Made by a program: the position numbers and the translations under genes
In this document: piece by piece, positions 46,374 to 59,454 of the stretch
Layout of the letters: every line of letters starts with the position of its first letter
Numbering within the stretch: the first letter of the stretch is position 1
DNA from: Gnetum montanum
Taxonomy: Eukaryota > Streptophyta > Gnetopsida > Gnetales > Gnetaceae
Length of the DNA stretch: 64,000 nucleotides
Assembly (NCBI GenBank): GCA_015680685.1
Contig: MNCI01001443.1
Span: forward strand, 235,630 to 299,629
Direction of reading: 5' to 3'
Notes under the pieces: generated by a model
What the model saw: the letters and a program-made list of their open reading frames with translations, nothing else
Told to the model about the DNA's origin: nothing
Database searches by the model: none

Positions 46374-48493
46374 CATACGGACGATTTTGGAAACTGGCTT
46401 GCGGTACAACTGGGCTCAATTTTTGTTGGCGGGCCTGCATAAAGAGATAGTGAGGTTGCGCTCAAACATCGAAGCACAATCGCACTTCACTTTTGCATTC
46501 TTCGCCATTTTGCTGAGTTTCTTGTGGTGCGTGCGGACAACAAGTTTGTCCTACAAGATTGGGGTCAACTATCCCGCCCATGGGTCAAACACTTGTTCGC
46601 GACAGCCAAATCACAGGATGCCCCAGAAGGTATTGATGAGTTCGTGTCTGTTACCACAGGAGGATCATCTGGCAGTTCCATCCACACACGCGATACTCTG
46701 GGGTTGGAGCCAGATGATGTGCCTTTGACCGCCAAATGGGCAGAGCAGGTTATTAAAGAAACTATCGGCAAAGCCGAGTCAAAATTGAAAAGACCTGAAT
46801 GCCCCACAGAGGAAGTTGCCGAGATAAACCATCCATGCGTGAAGCGGATACGCTTCAAGATACCTGGTAAGCGAAGCTCATCTGCTTGTTATTGTATTGC
46901 TTTCATTTACTTATAATTCCTACTTCAATTGCTTATGTGTCGTTGTTGTTTTTGATTTGAGGAAGTGAGGAAGTAGGCCTTGGAGACTATCAGGGAGGAG
47001 GAGGAAATGCATACGGATAAAAACAATGAGGAGGAAAGCCCAGAAAAGAGCCAAGGTGGGGGAACGGAGCTATTAACGGAGAAGACTACTGACACTGAAC
47101 CTTTAGACGACCCAAACGCTATCAACCAAATGTTCAGCAGCTTTCTCAAGGGTGACTTGGATTTGGGCGATCCCCCAGAATGTGATAAGGATCAGGGTAT
47201 GTCTGCACTTTTAGTTCATTTATATTATTTGTTTTGAATTAGTTGTGGATCCTATGTTGTTCTTATTTTTGTGTTTTGAATTAGATGAAGGCAGCGATAC
47301 CAGGTCGGTACGGTTGAACGTTCCCATGAAGACGGTTCCCCTTGAGAGGACCGCTGAGGTTAGTTCTTCCCGGACTTGTGAGCCACTTACTTGGTCAGAA
47401 ATGCCAAGTAAGGCGGATTTTGTGGATGGGATCGCGGAAGAAGTTATTGAACATCTCCAAGAAGTCCACCCTGATATAGGTATGAATAATTTAAAGATTT
47501 TGAGCTTCATGTCTTATTTATACAGTTTTTAATGTTTGTATTTTCTGCTTGGGTAGGCACTAAACTAAGATGAGATCCCTCTGAGGGTATCGGCATGGAA
47601 AGCCTAGCTACACTCCCCCTAGAAGTGGTTCAGGTGCCAAGGCCCATCTATGAGGGCGTTGCGGAAAGCCTTGCGCATAACGCTAAGTCATTGTGGACTT
47701 GTAGGCGTTCCATCAAGCAGTTGTGGTTACGAGTGCAAGAGAAAGAGAAGGAAGTATCCGAATTGTCCGAGGAACGTGATGATCTAAAGGCTTGGTACGA
47801 ATTCGCCGCTGCTAGATTAAGCGGAGAACGCTCTTGGTGAACGTCTAAGATTACATATACCAGGTATTGGAACTTATTGAATCGTCATGTGTCACTGACT
47901 CGGAGAATGGTGGAGCGCAGATTGGAAAGCTTTTGCTTCCAAGGTTCGCAAGTGGGGTCAGGATGAGAAGAACCATAAACATCAATACAAGAAATCACTG
48001 AAAGAGGTGTCCATCGAAAAGCAGCAGCTGGAGATGTTTATGGAGGGTTTGAGTTTGCGTTTCGCTTTTGATACATTTGCCCAAAACACAACTGTAGAGA
48101 TGGAATTGCCTACAAGGGTAATTACAACGGCTTCTGGGGAGGTGTCGGTAGGTGAATTTCCTCTGAAACATCCTACTTGGTCAGCTATTGACAAGGGCAA
48201 GGCTTTGGAAGACATTGACTTAGGCTTGGATGGGATAGATTGGACCAGTGTTTCAGAGGAAGAAATCCTCTATAGGCTTGAATTCGGTTTAGGGGGATCC
48301 CCTATGGTAAGAGAGGTTAATTTATTGCATAATGTTTAAAATTTAACATTGGTTTATTCTTACGTTGGTTGTTTGTTTTTGGTGTTTTCAGAATGAAGGT
48401 GGTTATGATACTCACAAGGCTGGCCCCAGTGGAGCTGGGCCCCCTGACGCTGGTGGTTCTAAAGGAGATGATCCTCCTGTCGTGGACGCTTAG
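46374..48493 (+). pseudogene. Antisense spliced accessory gene (aORF) in element A, 3' part
   Basis: Continues exon 4 from 28921: 'GLRYNWAQFLLAGL', 'RLRSNIEAQSHFTFAFF', ending 46866 after the basic 'VKRIRFKIPG'. Further exons: about 46962-47196, 47285-47479, 47557-48306, 48392-48493 (TAG stop, tail 'GPSGAGPPDAGG'). The last two donors are intact GT here. Lesions: a frame change near 46500-46520 inside exon 4, no clean in-frame acceptor for exon 5, TGA for Trp at about 47571, TGA at 47838, and a loss of about 50 bases near 47920. Charged 'EKEKEVSELSEERDDLKA' in exon 7 is likely coiled coil. Confidence 0.8.
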
Positions 48494-48739
48494 TGGTTTT
48501 AGTGTTTTTGTAGTGGTTTTTTGCTGATTCAAAGTGATGCGAGCATTGTAACTGAAAAACATTGAGAAAAAACAGGCACCATTTGTACAATATTGCATGT
48601 ATAAATATTTTTTCTATTGGTTTTTAAGTTATTTGCACACACGACATGATACTAAAGTATTTTTGGGTTTGCTTTTCTGTTTAAATGTAATGCACTGAAG
48701 TAATGATAAACGATGTGTAAACACGAGAACAAGATTTGC
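48494..48739. other. Region downstream of aORF in element A
   Basis: A- and T-rich, no gene seen; probably the 3' UTR of the antisense gene. Confidence 0.45.
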
Positions 48740-49180
48740 ACTAGTTTAAGACCATTTCGGGCCCCAATGCCTAGTTTAAGGCCATTTTGGGCCCCAATGC
48801 ATAGTTTAAGGCCATTTCAGGCCCCAATGCGTAGTTTAAGGCCGTTTCCGGCCCGAATGCGTAGTTTAAGGCCGTTTCGAGCCCTAATGCGGACGAGTAG
48901 TATTTTAGAGAAAGTGGATATTTCGTAGTTGACCGACCATTTATGATCATGGCTAGTTTTATGTCATTGCGGACATGATAGTTTAACGTCTTTCCGGACA
49001 AAGAGTGTTGTAAAAATTTTTTGTTTTTGTTGTTTATTATTATTTCTTTGTGTTTTTGGATTTTATCGTAGTTTAGTGTCATTTCAGACGAGTTATAGTT
49101 TAACATCGTTGTGGACAATGGGTAGTTTAACGTCGTTTCGGACTATGGGTAGTTTAACGTCATTTCGAACTGGGCGTAGT
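48740..49180. repeat. Hairpin arrays between aORF and gag-protease in A
   Basis: Five AGTTTAAGGCCATTTCGGGC units (48744-48890), then AGTTTAACGTCGTTTCGGAC-type units (48955-49175), in the same order as in B. Confidence 0.85.
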
Positions 49181-52100
49181 TTATTTTAGTTGTTTTTTGA
49201 TTTTCTTTATTTTTATGTCAGGGGGTGTGTTGACCAACACGATTTTGTATTCGGCGTCTCCTTCGCTGATTATGTTGAATGGCAATTCGGTCCAGGAGAT
49301 GTCCGATAGAATGTTCTCAGTTTCGGCATTTTCAGGTGCTTCGGTGTCTGTCGTTGTTTCCTTGTTAATTTCTTCATGAGGCGGCACGTGTACAGTGGTA
49401 AATGCAGGTGTTTCGGTTTCAGGCTCTTGTCCCGTGTTTGAAGGTTTACCACCCACTAGTTGAGTTTTGTTTGAGTCCTTTTGACCAGGCTTGTCGAGTT
49501 CAACCTCGGAGCCTCGGTCCTCATCTGTGTGCGATGAAATGATGGTAGTGGCTGCTTCACCATGTATGATAATTTCACCACCCTCATAGGGTAGGCAAAT
49601 CTCCTAATGTATAGGCGAGGACACAGCTCTCAGTTGGGCCAACCAGGGTCTTCCTAATATTAGGTTGAATCCTGGCATTTCATCGATGATGAGGAAGTCA
49701 GCGGATGTGGGGAACTGGTCTCCCGCTACGAAGTCTAAGGTTATTGTGCCCTTGACTAGTACGTGTGACCCATTGAAGGACTTTAAGCATGTCATTGTGG
49801 TAGGTTTGATCAAGTTGATGAGCCCCAATTGTTCAATGATAGGATACGACACGACGTTGGTGGCTGCCCCATCATCTACATGTACCCTATGTATTTTGAA
49901 TTGGTTTACATGTATAGTTATGAACATAGGGATCATTGTTGTCTCACCTGTCTTCTTGTCTACTTTGATGTTCTCATCATGGAAGCTCAAGGGCTTACGG
50001 CTGACCTTGTGAGAGGGGTACATCACCACATGAATGGCCGATTCGCTTGGAGGTAAGTCCTCGCTGACCGGGATCGATGTTAACATGCGTACAAGAGCTT
50101 CGCAATGAGTTTGGGACGTTAGTACCAAGTCATACAAGCTTAGAGACATGTTCGTTTGTTTCAAGGCTTGTGTGACTTGCGTTAAGGATGTTGTGAAATC
50201 TCTGCTGTTAGGAATGCTCTTATCAGTAGTAATTAGGTCCATTGGGCCCAACAGCTTTATTTCATGCCTTTGCAACCTGTCATTCTCGCTCGTCATCGTA
50301 GTTGTGGCTGGCTCATGTTGTCTTGACGGTTCACCTTGATTACCTATGTTCGACTATTTGTTAGTCTATGACATAGGCATGGAACTAAGTGGAGTGGGTT
50401 TGGGTGGCCCCAGAGCCAACCGTTAGTGCTCTTTCTCCAAGCGTTCCCGTGTAAGCCTATCAGCTAAGCATTCTCGACGTGGAGGTGGAGCTAGTTTAGA
50501 AGCCTCGGGTTGCCTTGGGACATGCACCACATATGGAGGCGGGCGGGATTACGTTTGGTCGACGGGAGGTGTTTGAGGCGAAGGCTAGCCAGGGACCCTA
50601 ATGACATAGGGGCGAGGTTTGCCTTGAGCCTATGAGGTGGAGGTTTGGTAATTGTTAGGATTTTCAGGCATCCTAACCACGTACGGGGTTGGTTTCAGCG
50701 GAGGTTGGACTTCCACTGTTGCGACGGCTAGTGGTACCCGGACTACGAAGGGGGCAGGCCGAGTATGAGGCGCTGGTGGTTCTGCGGAGGTTGATACAGA
50801 TGGAGGTATACGGACGACGTAGGGTTGTTGGGGGACACGTGGAGGTTGAGATGTGGACGTGGACATGGCAGGAGGAACCTGCACTACGAAGGGTTTGTTA
50901 GGGGTTTGTTGTTGGTTTTGGTGGTAGATGGTATTAATGTTAGGGGCCTTGGAATCATCATCCATGTATATCGTATTAACCACGTACGGGACTTCCTTGG
51001 TGTTCAGGGGGTCTTTCTACACCCCCATAGCCTGATTTTGCGGTTGGACGGGATTAGCCCCGTCAAAAGTGATCTTGCCTTCATCGATCATCCGCTGGAT
51101 GTCCTGCGTCAGGATGAAGCAGTAATCCGTTCCGTGCCTGTTACGTTGATGGTAGTCGCAGAAGCGATCCATCCTAAAGCCTCTGGGTATGGGTGGCTCA
51201 TCCGGCATGGCTAAACTTGGGTTCTATATCAGTTGGTAGAACCATTCATGTCTTTGGATAGCCGCAGGGGATAGCTCCTTATGTTTCATCAGCCCATCTT
51301 TCAAGAGCTGATCAAAGATTTGAGATGGTTTCATCGGCAAAGGCGTATATTGAGAGCGTTCTTTCCTCTCGAAGTTGCGTGTAAAGTTTGTTGGATTCTA
51401 CGATGATGACTCCGGGGTTGTGGTGGAAGTAGGTTTATAGTGATTAGTAGTGGTTGCAGGTGGTTTTTGCTGGTGTGTGACGTTCGTTTGTTGGGTGCCC
51501 GCTATTGCTGCTATAGTTGTCTTAGCCTTCTCTTTGTCCCTTTTAGTGTGTTGGTTTTTGAAGGCTAAGTATATAGGGTCATGGCTGTTTTGAGCCGCTT
51601 CCTCTATGTTCTTGATTTGTTCAAACACCTGATTAAGGTCATGCGCGTTAAGGTAATACAGTTTGGATTTGAAGAAGTCATTGATAGCCCCCTTTAGGAT
51701 TGTAAGTAGATAGGTTGGAGAGATCGGTTCGTGCAGCTCGTTCAACGCCGCACTCCATCTCTGAATAAACTTTTGCACCGGTTCAAGTGGTGCTTGCTTG
51801 ATCTCCATGAGGCTATCTAGCGTGGCCTCGAGTTTCAAGTTATACTTGAACCGGGTCACAAACTGGCGTAAAAGATCGTCCAAAGAGAAAATAGAGTTCC
51901 TAGGCAGGGCTCGGTACCAGTCGAGTGCTCTCCTTGCAAGGGACATGGGAAATACTTGGAGGATGGCGTGGGGCCAAGCTTGGAGCAGCGCGCATTCTAG
52001 CAGGAATGTTATAAGGTGAGCATTAGGATCTATCTCCCCATTGTATTTAGTTAGCATTCGTAGGGGGACACCTTTGGGTAGGGTCAGAGGCGGGACAGAG

Positions 52101-53308
52101 GAGCTGATAGGGTCATCGTTGTAGAAATCCACTACCTTCAGCTCTCCCTCAGCGGCCATTTTGAGGCATTTTACCTCTTCAGTAAGCTCTTGCATTATTT
52201 TCTTGGCATCTGCCTAGTCTTGGGCACTCGGTGATGCGGCGGATTGGGGTTGCGATATACTGTACAAGTTAGATTGTTGCATGTTAGGTTGAAGGGCTGA
52301 AAGCTGCGCGGGTGCTTGTGGAAAGGTTGCGGCGGGCGACACTACAAATGGCACGTGGTAGGAAAAGTGTTATTGTTGTTGTTGCTGTAGCTGGGGTTGT
52401 GGTTGGGGAACATTGGTTAGTGGAACCGCGTGGGGTGGTGTATGGTGACGGGGGACCTGATGCGACGGCGCTCCCCTTGCTGGCCATTGCCCTGCCACAT
52501 TGTGAGCGGGGACTCCCTGTTGGGCTACGACTGTTTGGGGAACTGTATGTGCTTGGAGGTGTGGTATGAAGTGAGTGGATGTGGATGCAAAAATCACATG
52601 TGGCATCCCTATCACCCTTGATGGGAGTGTTGCTCCCATGTTATCGAGAGGTGGCTGCACTTGTGAGGATGGGCCAGCCACGGCTGTAGGGATGAGCGTG
52701 AGTGGAAAGGTGTTGGATTGGGGATCACTCGGAAGAGGGACATGGACTAATGCTTCTGTTTCTGGTGGTGGCTGTTGAGCCTGGATGAATCTAAGATGTT
52801 GCAAGGGCATGAGTTCCCCTGTGCCGGGATGGAAAATGGGGTTGACCTGTGCTTGGGGGCTTAAGGTATGGTACGACTCCGCTTGCTCGGATTGAGCGGA
52901 AAACTCGTCCTCATCCTCTGGTTGGGGCTCTAGTGCGAGCTGGTCCAATGAATTGTTCCTTTGAAGGAGGAGCTATGTGATGAGTTCCGAGTATTGTTCA
53001 GGAACGGGAATTACATTGTACGGGGAAGGGATGAACTCTCGTCCCCCCCTGTAATACAGCTCGAACTGCCTCTTCACCTCCAATTTAGCTTGATCAACGG
53101 CCAGGTCAGTTTGTATCTTAATACAGATAAAGTTGTACTGGTCCTGAGTAATGATGTTAGAGGTTGGGTCCCTCCCTTGCAGCCTTAGGGATCAACGGGG
53201 ATCCGCTGCAGGTTGCGCTCTCGGGTATTGTGCGACGGGTTGTTGGATAGCTATGGTGTCCATGGCGGTGGTCTGGGCAGTGAGAGCAGTGTTGTTTGAA
53301 GGGTTCAT
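49181..53308 (-). pseudogene. gag: Element A Gag-protease polyprotein
   Basis: ATG at 53308 ('MNPSNNTAL'), N-terminal 'DQYNFICIKIQ' near 53120, P/Q-rich region, Gag core ('YNGEIDPNAHLITF' near 52050, 'QFVTRFKYNL', 'QAPLEPVQKFIQRW' near 51790), knuckle 'CDYHQRNRHGTDYC' (about 51150). Then come 'PYVVRxP'-type repeats (50980-50520) and protease 'HVDDGAATNVV' (about 49880) with 'NLILGRPWL' (about 49650). It ends 'GDAEYKIVLV' near 49220. Broken by stops, for example TGA near 53193 and TAG near 51017. Same layout as B, which confirms the family. Confidence 0.87.
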
Positions 53309-53933
53309 GATGCTATGTTACGGATATGGAGAAGTCTGGAAATGCAAAGTTAATGTGGTACAGTGTTCAGCGTATACGCTCCAATGGACAACGTATGGCG
53401 ACAACGTATACAGCATATACGGCGTATACAGCGTATACAGCATATAAGGTCGGCGTAGATGCTGGAGAGCGTATACGGCGTAGGGTAGGTCGGCGTAAAA
53501 ATAGGCTCACAGAGGTTACAGCGTAAACGTAGTTGCAGCGTAAACGGGAGTGTAATACAGGTTGCAGCGTAAGCTAAGTCGCAGCATAGAAAAAGCTCAG
53601 TGTAAAACAAGGGGACGTAAAATAGGTAGTGTAAACAATGTGCAGCGTAAACAAGTCAAAGCGTAAACACTTTGTGGCGTAACAGTTCAGCGTAAAAGAC
53701 AAGCTCATAAAACAGATGAGCGTAGACAAAGCTATGTAGGAGTTAAGTGTTTAAAAGCGTAAACGCTATGCGGCATAGACGTTGGATAGTTGCGAACTAG
53801 GTTTTCAGAACCGGACAACATAAACGCTGGGAAAGTTGGGGCAGCGTACAGTTAACGGCATAGACGTGTAACAACGTATACGCTGGGAGTTGTAGGTAGG
53901 GGTTTTAAGGGCCCTCCTTCTAGTGCCAATTTC
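53309..53933 (-). promoter_or_regulatory. Leader and primer-binding site of element A
   Basis: Starts GAAAT then TGGCACTAGAAGGAGGGCC in element sense. About 600 bases of GCGTAAAC, GCGTATAC and AGCGTAGAC words (53365-53890) follow, the longest leader array here. Confidence 0.7.
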
Positions 53934-55213
53934 TGTACCGCCTGAAATCATCGATCTCCGGCTGGAAGGGAAAACAGAGACCGCGGGATCATAGGACGCG
54001 TACAGAAGACCCTGCCTTCGCCTGAGGGCGAGCTGGAATGCAACAAAGGCAGAGTACCTTGGGTGGTCCACACTCAGATCAGACAAGGATTTCCCCACAC
54101 GTACGCAAAATGCTAATACGCTGGGTTATGCGTAAACAACGTGTAGGCGTAAACAAATTGAAAACAGCGTAAAGCGTAAATGGATGCAAACGAAGCGTGA
54201 GTGTAAACAGACGTACATGATGAGTGGGCCAAATTGACGTAAAACTGTAAAAGAACTGATGCAGCAAATGTAAACAATGGTATTACAGAGTCAAGGTATA
54301 GTGTACCGGTCTAACGCAGTCGTGTGGGAACACAAGGCAGATGAAAAGCCCCGGCGTATACAGGGATGACTCGGCCGGTTTGCAGGGCGAGCGAAGCGTA
54401 AGAGATTGGATCCGCAGTGTGCAGGGCTTCCCAGTGTAAGAGGGTTTCAGCTCTTTTGCACAGCGTAAATGTTCTCTGGTGTGCTCTGGGATTTTGCCAA
54501 CTGTCTTCATGAAGTGAAATAATTGGGATTTTTATATAGGTTGTTACGCTAGACTCAGGATGGGAGACACGTGGCACGTTGACCGGGTGCATACACTTTA
54601 CAAATGTACAAAATATTACAACTGCTGGGCGTATACGCTGATGGATACTGGGTGTACACGCTGGGCGTATACGCTGATGGATGTTGGGCGCACACGTCGG
54701 GCGTATACGCCGATGGATGCTGGGCGTACACGCCGGGCATATACGCTGAAGAATGCTGGGCGTACATGTCGAGCGTATACGCCGATGGATGCTGGGCATA
54801 CACGCCGGGCGTATATGCCGAAGGATGTTAGGCGTACATGCCGGGCGTATACGTCGAAGGATGTCCACTTACTTCAATCTTTGCTCTTCGGTGTTATCTT
54901 CATGCTGTCATTGGAGATCTTGTCGTCGAGCGTGTGCATCTATAGTACCTGGGCGTGAATGCCGGAGATTTAGGCGTATACGTTGGAGTGCCGGGCGTAT
55001 ACGCTGGAATGCTGGGCGTATACGCTGCAGGTGTGATCTTGGGCATATACGCTGGGTGTATACGCTGGCACTATGTACTTAGCAAAAAACTAAGTGTTGC
55101 GATCCTCAAGGTTGCCGCATGTCTAAAATCTCATGCAGCCAGCATTGTTTGTGGGTCCCAGGGACCTACTTGGTGTCGAACAAGTACTAAGCTAGGAATT
55201 TTGTGGTGTTTCA
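53934..55213 (-). repeat. 5' LTR of element A (1280 bp)
   Basis: TGTACCGCCT...GTGTTTCA. GCGTATACGC array at 54625-54860, TATATAAAAA at 54538-54529, GCGTAAAC words at 54125-54215. Flanked on the right by CCAGC (55214-55218). Confidence 0.92.
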
Positions 55214-56170
55214 CCAGCGTAAGCATATAGCATACCAGGGTAAAGGATGTCAACATAAGCATATAGCATACCAGCGTAAAGGATGCCAGCGTAAGCGTAT
55301 AGCATACCATTGTAGAGGATGCCAGCGTAAGCGCATAGCATACTAGCGTAGAGGATGCCAACGTAAGTGTATAGCATGCCAGCGTACACCAAAAATGTAC
55401 CCAGCGTATAGACATGAAAATGCCTCATTTTAAGGTCAAAAATTGATTTTTGGGTGCCTGAGAGCTATTGGGAACCCTGGGGAAGGTCCTAGGGGGTCCA
55501 GACGCTCAGTTCTGGCACGTTTTGACTCATTTCTGGGGCCCAAAAGTTGTTGTACGCTGGCTCTACGCTGGGCGTATATACCAGGCGTACAGGAATAAAA
55601 GGCCATTATTTGGTGCCCAAAATTTTATTTTCAAGTGGCTGAGATCTGTTGGGGACGTTGGGGAAGGTCCTGGGTGGTCCAGACGCTTGATTCTAGCACG
55701 TTTTGACTCATTTCTGGGGCCCGAAAGTTTCTTTATGCTGGCTCTATGCTGGGAGTATACGTTGGGCGTACAGGAATGAAAGGCCATCATTTGGAGCCCA
55801 AAATTTGATTTTCAAGTGCCTGAGAGCTGCAGGAGACCCTGGGGAAACTCCTAAGGGGTCCAGACGCTTAGTTCTGGCATGGTTTAACTTATTTTTGGGG
55901 CCCCAAACTCTCTCTACGCTGGGCTATACGCTGGCTAGCATACACCAAGGTGTGCCCAGAGTATACTTGGTCAAAACCAAGTATTTTGAATCCAAAACTT
56001 GAAATTCTTGATGTCGGATGCTGATGTAGTCACCTGTGGATCCCAAGGAACTCTCTCTTGTTCAAATATGCTCTGTTTGAGGTTCCCAACTTTCGGTCAT
56101 GATGGGAAGTATCATGACATAGCTTGATTCCTGTCTGAAAGTGTTGGGTCCAAATTTTTGTGGTGTTTCA
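55214..56170 (-). repeat. 5' LTR of element C, second part (after the CCAGC duplication)
   Basis: Resumes the CAGCGTAAGC array and continues through the three 140-bp related blocks (55440-55900) to TGTTTCA at 56170. Aligns with 7190-8259. Confidence 0.9.
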
Positions 56171-56175
56171 CGAAC
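56171..56175. repeat. Target-site duplication CGAAC, right side of element C
   Basis: Copy of 6385-6389; E's coding resumes immediately after it. Confidence 0.9.
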
Positions 56176-57755
56176 AACATGGTAGAGTATGAGGGGCTCC
56201 TCAAGGGATTATTAACTGCCAAAGAGCTTGATGTTCGACACTTGGGAATTAGGGGTGATTCGATGCTTGTTATAAATCAAATCACAGGAGTCTATGCCTG
56301 CAAGGCTGCACATTTACAGCCCTACTGCGATATGGCTAAAGATATTTTAAAGCGGTTCACAACCATCGATGCCCAACACGTGCGACGCAATGATAACACA
56401 CTGGTCGATGCACTGGCTACATTAGCTTTAAACATGCCATCACACCTGCTCGAAACTTGTCCCACTTTAATAACAGATTGTACAAGTCCTATCATTCATG
56501 CAGCGCAAATATCTTCACTACTCGAGGATAGAACGCTAGAATGGTATGACAACATTAAAACCTACCTCCTGCAAGGCGAGCCACCGCACGAATTAACACG
56601 TGCACAAAAAAATACAATTCGCAAGCGAGCTAGGCAGTACGTCATCATAGGAGATAGTACTCTTTGTAGACACTCTTTTGATGGAGTGCTTCTTACTTGC
56701 ATTAACAAAGACCAAACACAACATATAGTTGGCAAGATTCACGAGGGATTATGCAGAGGACAAGTAGCACCACGAGCTATGGCTTCTAAAATCCGTCGCT
56801 TAGGGTATTATTAGCCATACATGGAAAATGATTGTCTTACAAAGGTTAAAAAATGCGACACGTGTCACCTACAGAATTACACACGACTCAAATAACATGG
56901 CCCTTTCAACAATGGGGACTAGACATTATAGGTCCTATCACACAGAAATCTTTTGCAGGTCATAGCTTCATAATCACTGGTACTGGGTATTTCACGAAGT
57001 GGGTAGAAGCCATTCCTTTATGGAAGATCACGTCTCAACAAATCTTTCATTTCATTCTAGATAACATTGTAACCAGATTTGGTCTCCTGATGACTATCAT
57101 GATAAATAACGGGCCAGAATTTAGCAGTACGGAAACCAAATCCTTCTGTGATAGCCTTGGCATCAAACAATCTTTTTTCTCGCCCTATTACCTGCAAGTG
57201 AATGGTCAAGCTGAAGCAACAAATAAAGTCATTATCAACTTGCTTAAGAAAATGCTCAGCAGTAATAAGAGATGGTGGCATGAAAAGATCCTCTATGTGC
57301 TATGGGCGTATTGTACTACATGCAGGACAGCTGCAAATAGTATGCCCTATAGCCTAGTCTATGGATCTAAGGCAGTGCAGCCCCTCGAATTACAAGTTCC
57401 TTCTTTAAGAATGGTCCTCTCCATGATTATAAATGAGGCTCAACAGACCAAGTCTCAGATCATGGATTTGGATTCAGTAGAAGAGAAGCGAATACAGACA
57501 CTTGATACAATTGAAAAGTATCAAGATAAGTAGAGGCAAAAGCACCGCCATAATCTTCAACAACGTCCGATCAAGAAGGGAGATTTGGTTCTCAAGGCCG
57601 TTTGCGAACTAGTAGGCAAATTCTATGCAAACTGGGAGGGTCCTTTCTTGGTAGCTGATGTGTATGGTAATGGTGCATTCAAGCTAGCAGATATCAATAG
57701 CAACGAGTTACCGAATCCTATGAATCATATATATCTGAAGTGGTACTACATCTAG
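56176..57755 (+). pseudogene. pol: Element E pol, part 2: second RNase H and integrase
   Basis: Resumes at 'NMVEYEGLLKGL' of the archaeal-type RNase H, with 'RGDSMLVINQ' and 'NTLVDALATLAL'. Integrase finger: 'HEGLCRGQVAP' has Gln in place of the second His, and a TAG follows 'RLGYY' at 56812. A gap and frame change near 56868 remove the 'QKHS' stretch. Core: 'GLDIIGPI' keeps the first Asp and 'NGQAEATNK' keeps the Glu, but the second Asp site reads 'INNGPEF' (Asn). A further TAG follows 'KYQDK' at 57531. C-terminal end 'NHIYLKWYYI' at 57755. No chromodomain. Confidence 0.9.
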
Positions 57756-57769
57756 CTGCATATCTAGTG

Positions 57770-58350
57770 TTAACATCAGGTATGGAAACAATTGTCTGCT
57801 ATGATGCTAAACTAGCAACAATTGTCCGCTACGACGTAAAACTGGCATTCCCCTCACACGTCCGCCATGACGCTAAACTAGCAATGATTGTCTGCTACGA
57901 CGTAAAACTAGCACTCCCTTCATGCATCCGTCGTGACACTAAACTAGCACTGATCGTCGGCCACGATGAAAACCTGGCAAGTTGCAACTGTCCGCTACGA
58001 CGTAAAACTGGCAGTGTTGTACAGGTCCGCCAAGATGAAAAACAAGCATTTTCTATGTCCTCCACAACGCTAAACTGGAACAGGCTATCTGCCATGACAT
58101 AAAACTGGCACAGGTAAGTAGCCATCTGCTGAGATGTGAAACTAGTATAGATTTGTTCCTGGGTCATGACATGAAACTGACACCCACAGCACGGTCTACT
58201 GAGACCATAAATTAGCTCCACCACCATCTGCTACGACATGAAACTAGCATTTCTTAGTCCGCCCAGAGTTTAAACTACGACCATGGTCTACTGAGACTTA
58301 AAACCAGCAACGACAATCTACCGGGACTTAAAAATGGGACCTGTAGATAG
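57770..58350. repeat. Short-hairpin array of element E
   Basis: Twelve or more units such as GTCCGCTACGACGTAAAACT and GTCCGCCATGACGCTAAACT. In element sense this matches the arrays in A, B and C (GTC...GAC then TAAACT), although the rest of E is far diverged. Confidence 0.8.
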
Positions 58351-59190
58351 CCAATGTATGAATCAAGCGAGCGTAATCGTCTCTATGCGGCTGCAAAACA
58401 AATAGGGTGAGATACTAGGACAGTCCCAGCGTTGCTACCTCACCGGCATTCTGCTGATCCCTCAGATGTGCTGAAAGGCATACTACTAACCCCTCGGAGA
58501 TGCTGTCACTGCACCCACTTCAGCGATGGCACCTCTGAGAGGTTAGTTTCACTGTTCAGAGCCCCAAAGGAGTTCTCATTAACTACAACTTTGGAAATCT
58601 CTGCTCATCATCACTATCAGGCTCTGGCTTCACAAATTCACCTAGCTGGTTCTTTGCATAACCAGTCGGGTGCGACAAGTTTGATGTTCTTTAGCGGCGA
58701 TATGCTGGGCCGAGCATGAAAATTGAAGATCCTGGCCTCTAGTTATGATTCCTCCTTCATGGCTCACTCGCTCTGTTTCGCCCCGAAGTGTACTTGTTTC
58801 AACAACCTCTCCGGTGATTCGAATGAGCAATGGTGTCCTCTGTTTTTCTTCTTTGGTTGCAGGGTACTTGCTACGAGGATTTCGTTCAAAGATGCGTTCA
58901 TCTAAGCAGTGAAACGTAGAGAGCATTTTGAGATTGTCGCTTAAGTTAGCCTGTCCACTTGGGAGTGCATCCCTATGTTCCTCATAATCCTACATCTAGC
59001 CCTTACTACTCTCCTTAGCTTTCCCATCTGTTTCTCTTACACAAAATGTGAAACACTTTTTGCATCTACATTACAATCAAGTCCATGAACTGGCGTAATA
59101 CAACTCCCCTAAGGGACACAAAAAAAAGGCTTAACTCCATGCAACCACAATTGCAAGAGAAAGCCTAATTGCTTATGTGTGAAAAGGTTG
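58351..59190. other. Non-coding 3' region of element E
   Basis: No credible gene on either strand; short open frames only, without similarity I can recognise. Confidence 0.5.
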
Positions 59191-59197
59191 TACTCGC

Positions 59198-59300
59198 TCA
59201 TTTGAGTCTTCCTTGAACCTCATTTGAGTCTTTCCTGAACCTCATTTGAGTCTTCCTCGAACCTCATTTGAGTCTTTCCCGAACCTCATTTGAGTCTTCC
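59198..59300. repeat. 21-bp tandem repeat before the polypurine tract of E
   Basis: Five units of CTCATTTGAGTCTTCCTCGA type. Confidence 0.85.
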
Positions 59301-59454
59301 CCAAAACTCCTTCCTCTTACCCCTATAAGAATTTCCTCTCATCCCATTTTATCTCCCATTTCCCTCATTTCTGCACTTCTACGTTGACAAGATGATACTT
59401 GAGTAACTGTTGATGAACGTTGTTGATACTTTTACCCATCCAGTGATTCATATT

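Noticed and set aside
53934-55213. Solo LTR interpretation for the LTR at 53934-55213
   Set aside because: It has a primer-binding site and gag adjoining and a partner LTR at 14801 with the same target-site duplication.
58432-58926. Frames of 94-95 codons near 58.4-58.9 kb
   Set aside because: No similarity, no conserved counterpart in the 3' regions of A, B or C.
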